Positions 59,014-64,000 of a stretch of DNA of 64,000 nucleotides are shown in pieces; position 1 is the stretch's first letter, and every line of letters begins with the position of its first letter. Origin of the DNA: Lepturacanthus savala (Eukaryota > Chordata > Actinopteri > Scombriformes > Trichiuridae); NCBI GenBank assembly GCA_030544235.1, contig CM060466.1, positions 19,693,575 through 19,757,574 of the forward strand, in the 5' to 3' direction. Under the pieces are notes generated by a model that was not told where the DNA came from, ran no database searches, and saw only the letters and a list, made by a program, of their open reading frames with translations. The position numbers and the translations under genes are program-made.

Positions 59014-60190
59014 TATGTCATTAGAAATAACATCATAGGAATGAAAGAAAAAAACAAAGGTCTGGTTCACAAATCTCATTTATTTATTTTTAGACTTTTT
59101 CCCCTTATCTTTTAGGGTGAATTGAATTATTTGAACATTTATTGAAGAAAGCCACGTGAGAAATGAAAGAATCATGATATTTATTTCTGTTTGGACAGTA
59201 CAGAGACAGTTGTATAGGTGCACAGGAATTATTCTGCCTTACTGCAGTCAGTTATGGGAAACATGAACAATATCACTAAAGATGTCAAATAAATATAGTG
59301 GAGTAGAGTAGAGTAGACTATATTTCACTGTGAAATGGAGTAGATGTATGAAGAAGCATTAAATGAGAAAAAAAACTAAGTACTTCAAAATTACCCATAA
59401 TCCTCTATTGCATAGTGTTGCCATATGGCAACAATTACTTTACATTTTTTCTAGAAAGCTGTGATATAAAATCTATGTTTTACAGTTAGAGGTGATAAAG
59501 GGGCTTTTATTTATGAAGGACTCACAATCTATGGGGCCACATGACCAGGATATCCTGTTTGCTAGTCAATGGCCATCATTGCCTTATGACCAAAAGTTGT
59601 CTTTTAATCAGAATTTTGGAAGATTTTCTTTAAATTAAAGAATGAACCCACTTGTTATATGTTGTTATAAGTTTTTTTTTCTAATATGCTAAAATAGATT
59701 TGTTGCCAATAAAACCTAATGGAGTCCCATTGACTTACATAGCATTAACTATCCTGACACTATTTTTACTACATATTCTTATATATTTTTAATATATACA
59801 TTATTTAGGCCATTTTAGGTAATAGAAACATTCAAAACATTTAATTAGGCCATAGAGGCCTAATTAAATCTCTGCCTACTCTTTTCTACACGTGACATCT
59901 GTCAGTCTGTCTATAGGTTCATTTCTGTTGTTAGGTAAATCCACTGCTGGTTTACGCTGTTCAGCAATTTTTCAAACACATCCGGGAATTGACCTTTCCT
60001 GTTTTCTCCTCCTGCCAGTTGTATCCGGCAAAGCTAGAACTGCTTTTAATGACAGATTATGGAATCCACATTCCTATTATACTACACATTAGGGCTGTAA
60101 TTTTCTCACTTTCTCATCTTTATTTTTGTTCCTCTGTTCCTCCTTTTTTAGGCTGCTTCAGTAAAATTCCACCCCTTCCTCAGAAAGTCA
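52631..60190 (+). CDS. Possible unrecognised gene of very small exons (incomplete, tentative)
   Basis: Three short blocks with good splice signals join in phase: 52631-52653 (ATG, donor GTAAGC), 54293-54318 (acceptor after a T-run, donor GTAATA) and 60152-60190 (acceptor TTTTTTAG, donor GTAAGTG). They would read MTTTAALR, NVFVKKDKG and CFSKIPPLPQKV. I do not recognise the product. The ICAM-like gene would sit inside the long second intron on the other strand. No convincing following exon or stop was found before the window end; 60812 onward (after cattacag) could continue the frame for 11 codons. Caution: the ATG lies within the terminal inverted repeat of a 294-bp element, and exons this short can match by chance. 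Confidence 0.2.
53500..53720 (+). repeat. Unnamed repeat family, diverged copy
   Basis: Core ATTTGGTACCAAGTTTTTAG then AGTTACACCA, matching 50740-50930; flanks are diverged. Confidence 0.45.
54583..58725 (-). CDS. ICAM-like cell-adhesion receptor with three Ig domains
   Basis: Predicted type I membrane protein of 362 residues, likely an integrin ligand on endothelial or immune cells. Five exons in transcript order: 58725-58653 (signal peptide MFFYYAFFVVSLSNFL), 57326-57057 (D1), 56346-56014 (D2), 55162-54920 (D3), 54752-54583 (membrane span about 310-331, basic tail KKTRKGKYKLK, stop). Each Ig domain is one exon with phase-1 borders, as usual for this family. D2 has the ICAM hallmarks NGERELAQKN, FWCEAKLELGAEGPQ and a CxV...FWC pair; D3 is an I-set fold (LNCSAVGNPRPLYTW ... 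GTYKCVVQNDA). Several N-glycosylation sequons (NTS, NFS, NVS, NIT, NCS) are seen. D1 shows only three cysteines in the mature part, and the Glu that contacts LFA-1 in ICAM-1 (GIETPL) aligns with Leu (GILFNL). CDC37 adjacency supports ICAM kinship; VCAM-like naming is the alternative. Confidence 0.85.
55341..55672. mobile_element. Penelope-like hairpin insertion with 14-bp target-site duplication
   Basis: Two 128-bp arms (55393-55520 and 55531-55658) are perfect reverse complements by my reading, separated by a 10-bp loop. TTTTCATTGCCAAG flanks the insertion (55341-55354 and 55659-55672). Arm sequence (CTGAAGAAGCCTTTCGGATG, AGGTGAAACGTCTTCAAG) recurs in fish Penelope-type retroelements; that assignment is from memory. 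In ICAM-like intron 3. Confidence 0.65.
56410..56950 (+). repeat. Dispersed repeat, TGTCTTGTCATTTCCTG type
   Basis: Pyrimidine-rich block (TTTTCAGGTCACTTGTCC, CTGATTGTTTACACCTGTTC, CATTACCCGGTGTATATC) typical of a common teleost retroposon, in ICAM-like intron 2, followed by a TA microsatellite. Class not certain. Confidence 0.4.
56957..57014. repeat. (TA)n microsatellite
   Basis: About 29 TA units, close to ICAM-like exon 2. Confidence 0.95.
58230..58244. repeat. G homopolymer run
   Basis: About 15 G in a row inside ICAM-like intron 1; a likely sequencing and replication trouble spot. Confidence 0.9.
58902..58917 (-). promoter_or_regulatory. Overlapping kappaB and STAT (GAS-type) sites upstream of ICAM-like gene
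   Basis: Plus strand reads TGGAAATTCCCGGAAA. On the gene strand GGGAATTTCC (58903-58912) is a perfect NF-kappaB consensus (GGGRNNYYCC), and TTCCCGGAA (58908-58916) is a perfect TTCN3GAA STAT palindrome sharing five bases with it. It lies about 180 bp upstream of the start codon. Mammalian ICAM1 promoters carry both a TGGAAATTCC kappaB site and a TTTCCGGGAAA STAT site, so inducibility by TNF/interferon-type signals is inferred. Confidence 0.6.
58956..59010. repeat. (CA)n microsatellite upstream of ICAM-like gene
   Basis: About 27 CA units lying some 40 bp beyond the kappaB/STAT-like site as seen from the gene. Confidence 0.95.
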
Positions 60191-60904
60191 GTAAGTGAAA
60201 AGGCTGGAAAATAACTCAGTGCTAAGATAAGCAGCGATAGGAAGACCTGGCTTATGTCAGATCTGGGTAAGAGTAAACAGCTTTATTAATGTTAATAAAG
60301 CAAAAAAAAAAAGCATATAAGAACACATTTATGTTCCCAGCTTGTAAAACTATATTAATTTGACTTGTTTTATGGCTCTAAAAATGAAGACACCAATGAA
60401 ATGTTTAACATTTTGGGAAAAGACACTTCAAATATTTCTTTTGGAAACTTCTAAGAGATTAATAGACTAAAAACCACCAGGCTTAAAATGTTGTCAGCAG
60501 CCGGATTAACTGAGCTTGAAATATGGAAATAGCCTGGTTCTGTCCAACAAATATGACAAAACCTTAAATTAACACGGGATCTTGTACAAAAACTGGAAAA
60601 AAAATAAGACACTGTGACCTGGTCATGAATTATACACAACCACAACTTGACAATGATACATTTCACTTTTGTACAATGATGAGGAAACACCTGTTCTCCA
60701 GCTGCTATGTAGATAAATTTTTAACCTTTGGACAGAGTCATACAGTTGTTTGTGCCTGTTTCACCTTGGACGTTCCAGTCTTTATGCTGATGTAGCATTA
60801 CAGGTGTCTGGGGGGCGGAGCTACAGCGGGAGCAGGTGTGATGATCAGGTGAGAGGATACCTGTTCTGACTGATGTGATCACACCTGCTGCTGCTGACCA
60901 GGTA

Positions 60905-62046
60905 AGACTTAGTTTTAGTTTGGTTTATTTGTTTTGAACATGTAAAAACAAAATACAAAATCAACAAAGATAAAGAAAAAGGTACAATATTAGCACCAAT
61001 AACAATATTAATATTAATGTAATACTTGTTTACACTGATAATAGTAATGATAGTAAATAGTTAAGATATAATAATCACAATTCCACAGTAACACCAATGT
61101 CAACAAAAATAAAACAGCTAATTAATACAGTTTTTTAAATTTATACAGGTCATGTAACTGATCTGGCTCCTCCTGCCTGGATTTTATGAATATATTGTGT
61201 TTATACTTGTTTTTAAAGTGAATCATGTTTGCACTTTTTTTTAATTCAATGTCAAAACTATTCCACAGTTTAACTCCTGCAACTGAGATATTTTCTTTCT
61301 GGTAGTATGATTTTTTTTTGAGTTTTAAAGTTTAATCTTCCCCTTAAATTATACCTTACCTCTCTTTCCTGGAATATTTTTGTATGTTGTGTGGTAGAAG
61401 GTTTTATTTCTTCCTTTGTACATAAATGTTGCTGATTGGAGTTATACAGTGCTGTGAGCTTTCATTCTGTTTTAAATTTCTTTTATCACGCTGGTAATGT
61501 AAGGGTTAAAAGACGCCATCATTGTAGGTGACAAAAAGAAGAAAGGTTGTATTTTAAATACCTGGCTCAAAGTAAAATGTCTTTCATATGTTGAGTCAGT
61601 TTTAATAGTGTTTTTATTTTAGGTTTAAGTTTAGATAATCGTTGTTTTATTGTCTATTTACTTCCCTTAGAGTAGGTTTGTAAGAGTGTTTCTTTTCCCT
61701 TCTATTTCTGCGGTCGGTAGTGGTTTGTAGTGCATTTGGTGCCATGTGACTTCACTCATCTCTGACAGTTTGAGGTCTGTGGTGTCACATTATTTTGACT
61801 CTTCCTGTTTGTGATGTTTTCTGTGTCTTATTATACTCCCTTCTTTACCTCGGGTTCACACTGAGGTAACTAGTTGATCGTTGGTCGAGTTTAAAGTAAC
61901 AAACATAAAACATCAATATTAGGATCTTAAATTAACAAAAAGAAACCATTCTGTACTAAATTTTGTTTTTGTTGTGGGTGTTGCACAGGCCTGTGAAAAT
62001 GAATATGCTTTGGGACAATAAAGGTTATTTTATTATTATTATTATT
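60905..62046. repeat. Degenerate retroelement-like region
   Basis: Contains TTTGTTTTGAACATGTAAAA and TTCCACAGTTTAACTCCTGC, phrases frequent in teleost interspersed repeats, and ends with GGGACAATAAAGGTTA plus a TTA microsatellite tail, a typical LINE/SINE 3' end. It may be two nested elements. No open frame remains. Confidence 0.35.
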
Positions 62047-64000
62047 AACTTCATCAACCTGCCATGTTCCAACTTAAATAAGTGGTCTGATCTGCTTCTT
62101 GAGTGAATGTGGCTTTAAGTCTGAGCTCTGAAGAAATGAGCAGAGATAAATTAAATCAGGACTTGACTGGATAAGTGAGAGACGACCTCGGGAGTCGCAT
62201 GTTAAAAAAATGCACTATGTAACACAGCTTTGGTTGCTGGGTAGTAAGTTATTTTGAAGTTTTTCTTTTTCCATCGAGTAAACAAATTTACAAAGAAAAG
62301 CATGAAAATGAACATGTATTTATACTAAATTTACCGCAATAGATTTACAAGTGAGTAGTTTTTCAAGTTTTTTACAATTATACTGTGAATTCTTTTAATA
62401 TGTCAGCCTCCAAATATAATTTGGATTTTCAGTTGTGAAGGAGTACAAACATAAAACAAATCAAAAGTGCAATGTACAATAGGCACAAGCTAAATCATTT
62501 AAAAGATAAAAATGTTTCCTAATTTAGGCAATGAAGTTTATTACATAAATTAGGAAACTTTTTATTCTTTTCCAGACCTTTGTACCATCCTGTTAGTCAC
62601 ATAATCTCCTATATCCTGTGATTCACAAGTTGTTTTTCATGACTTTATGTGAGTAAAAAGTTGGAAGTGCACATGTGGTCCCATTGGACATTATAGATAC
62701 ACTTCAAAACATCACTGTCCTTGTCACAAAAAGCAAACGTTTAGGGGAATAGACATTTTATAAACTTTTTAGGCATAATTAGCATACTTACGGAATAAGA
62801 TTTATTAGTAAATTTATTACAAATTAACGCTTCCATAGAGGTGTCAATCACCCCAAATAGGATCCAATAGGGTCTCAGATATCACTCTCTCTGTCCCTCC
62901 TCCCGTCCAGCTTTACGCACACAGCCCAGGTCAATGCATATGTGCCCATAAATAGATAGATAATTATTATTATATAGTATTATCATATTTAATGTATCAT
63001 TACAGATTTATTACAAAAGAAAAATGTGCTCCACATAATCATTAATAATCACATCTCTGGTTAAAGTCCTTGCTGCTTTGTACTTGCAAAGAAAGTAAAA
63101 TGCAAAGAGTTCATGCATGTCTGTATTGGGGAAATGATGCATGTTGATTTAAATGGAACAATGCTCCCAGTTCCTGAAAAGAAACGCTTTTAAAAAAAAC
63201 GACAAAAATGGGAAGTTGACCTCAGATGACATTTAAGTTTGAGACGCAGGTCTGTCTGAGGCAGCGTTACATCAGGTTGCCTGGGCAGGGAACCAGCATG
63301 ATTTTCAGATGACCCTATGAGTAGATTATGAATGTACGTCATGGAGGACAACCAATAGAATAAATTTACTCGTAGCTCAAAAGTCCCATATTGCGACAGC
63401 CGTGTCCTGAATGTCATGTGTTGCCATGTGTTCTAATTTATTACTGCTATTGTGTGAAGGCCTTTTACTTAGGTCAATTATCGGTGGGCTAAGCTGTTAC
63501 TGCCGTTTCTTGGGCGTCTCTGGAAAGGGAAGGAAGAAGGAATGTTGGGTCCAGGGGGGTTTACAGGATATAGGATGATTATGAGAGAAGCCTGGATCCG
63601 TATATTGTTGTTGTGGGCCTGTTTTGTAAACAATAAATGCACAAAACTCCAATACTATCTCCTTATTGTGTTCCTGAATAGCAAAGAACTTTATTATTTT
63701 CAGTTTTACCAGCCCGTTTCACCAGGTGCTGATTTTTTACCACAGTAACTTTCCTTTCTTGATAGTATAGTAATATCCATCTAAGACGGCAATGCACTTC
63801 TTTACATGACTGTTATGATATAAGCAATAAATGACACCTTACAGTGACAGGTGAAGACTGCAATGACTGGGATTTGGGGTTTGACCCTTGAAACATCTCC
63901 TTGAAATGACTTTTTGGAACTTGGGATGTCTGTAAACATGTTGGTCTAATTCTCTCAAACTAGCTCGTTAGCGATGCTGACATCAACACCGCGAACAACT

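Larger units (their letters stand above)
58918..64000. other. Right-end intergenic region
   Basis: AT-rich DNA with a CA microsatellite at its left, a degenerate retroelement-like block (about 60905-62046), a GC-richer patch at 60808-60905 containing GGGGGCGGAGC and a donor-like GTAAGA at 60903, and no gene I can support apart from the tentative small exon at 60152-60190. Confidence 0.4.

Noticed and set aside
60808..60905. GC-rich patch as a first exon of a further gene
   Set aside because: Only a GC-box-like motif and one donor-like GTAAGA; the frame following the tentative small exon stops after 12 codons unless spliced earlier.
63190..63417. 75-codon minus-strand open frame near the right end
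   Set aside because: No start context, splice signals or recognised motif; looks like a chance frame in possible repeat sequence.

Overview
The window looks like nuclear DNA of a ray-finned (teleost) fish. The genes are vertebrate genes split into short exons with GT-AG introns. Long GT/CA microsatellites and teleost-type interspersed repeats (a tRNA-headed SINE, hAT- and Tc1-like MITEs, a Penelope-like hairpin, LINE fragments) fill introns and intergenic DNA. I read no bacterial genes, CRISPR array, tRNA or rRNA gene.

Layout: (1) 669-7132, plus strand: EARS2, mitochondrial glutamyl-tRNA synthetase, missing its first exon because the window starts inside the gene. (2) 8550-19006, plus strand: GGA2, a complete 16-exon Golgi clathrin adaptor. 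(3) 23139-36940, minus strand: a long-form PDE4, best called PDE4A, 16 coding exons, with an unusual Glu-rich C-terminal tail. (4) 40877-50473, minus strand: CDC37, the Hsp90 kinase co-chaperone, 8 exons. (5) 54583-58725, minus strand: an ICAM-like cell-adhesion receptor with three Ig domains. All exon joins were checked for splice signals and reading phase by hand.

The neighbourhood fuses two human blocks: EARS2-GGA2 adjacency is known from human 16p12, and the ICAM/CDC37/PDE4A association from human 19p13.2. TYK2, which sits between the ICAM cluster and CDC37 in human, is not visible here. The genes do not form one pathway: mitochondrial translation, Golgi-endosome sorting, cAMP breakdown, kinase folding and leukocyte adhesion are each represented.

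The best points to follow up are: a composite kappaB/STAT-like site about 180 bp upstream of the ICAM-like start codon; the Glu-rich tail of the PDE4A-like enzyme and its PDE4B1-like first exon; a locally aberrant VHS helix in GGA2; a perfect 128-bp hairpin with a 14-bp target-site duplication in an ICAM intron; a 1.5-kb fold-back element flanked by TTAA; a short repeat family present at least four times; and a possible unrecognised gene made of very small exons running opposite to the ICAM-like gene.
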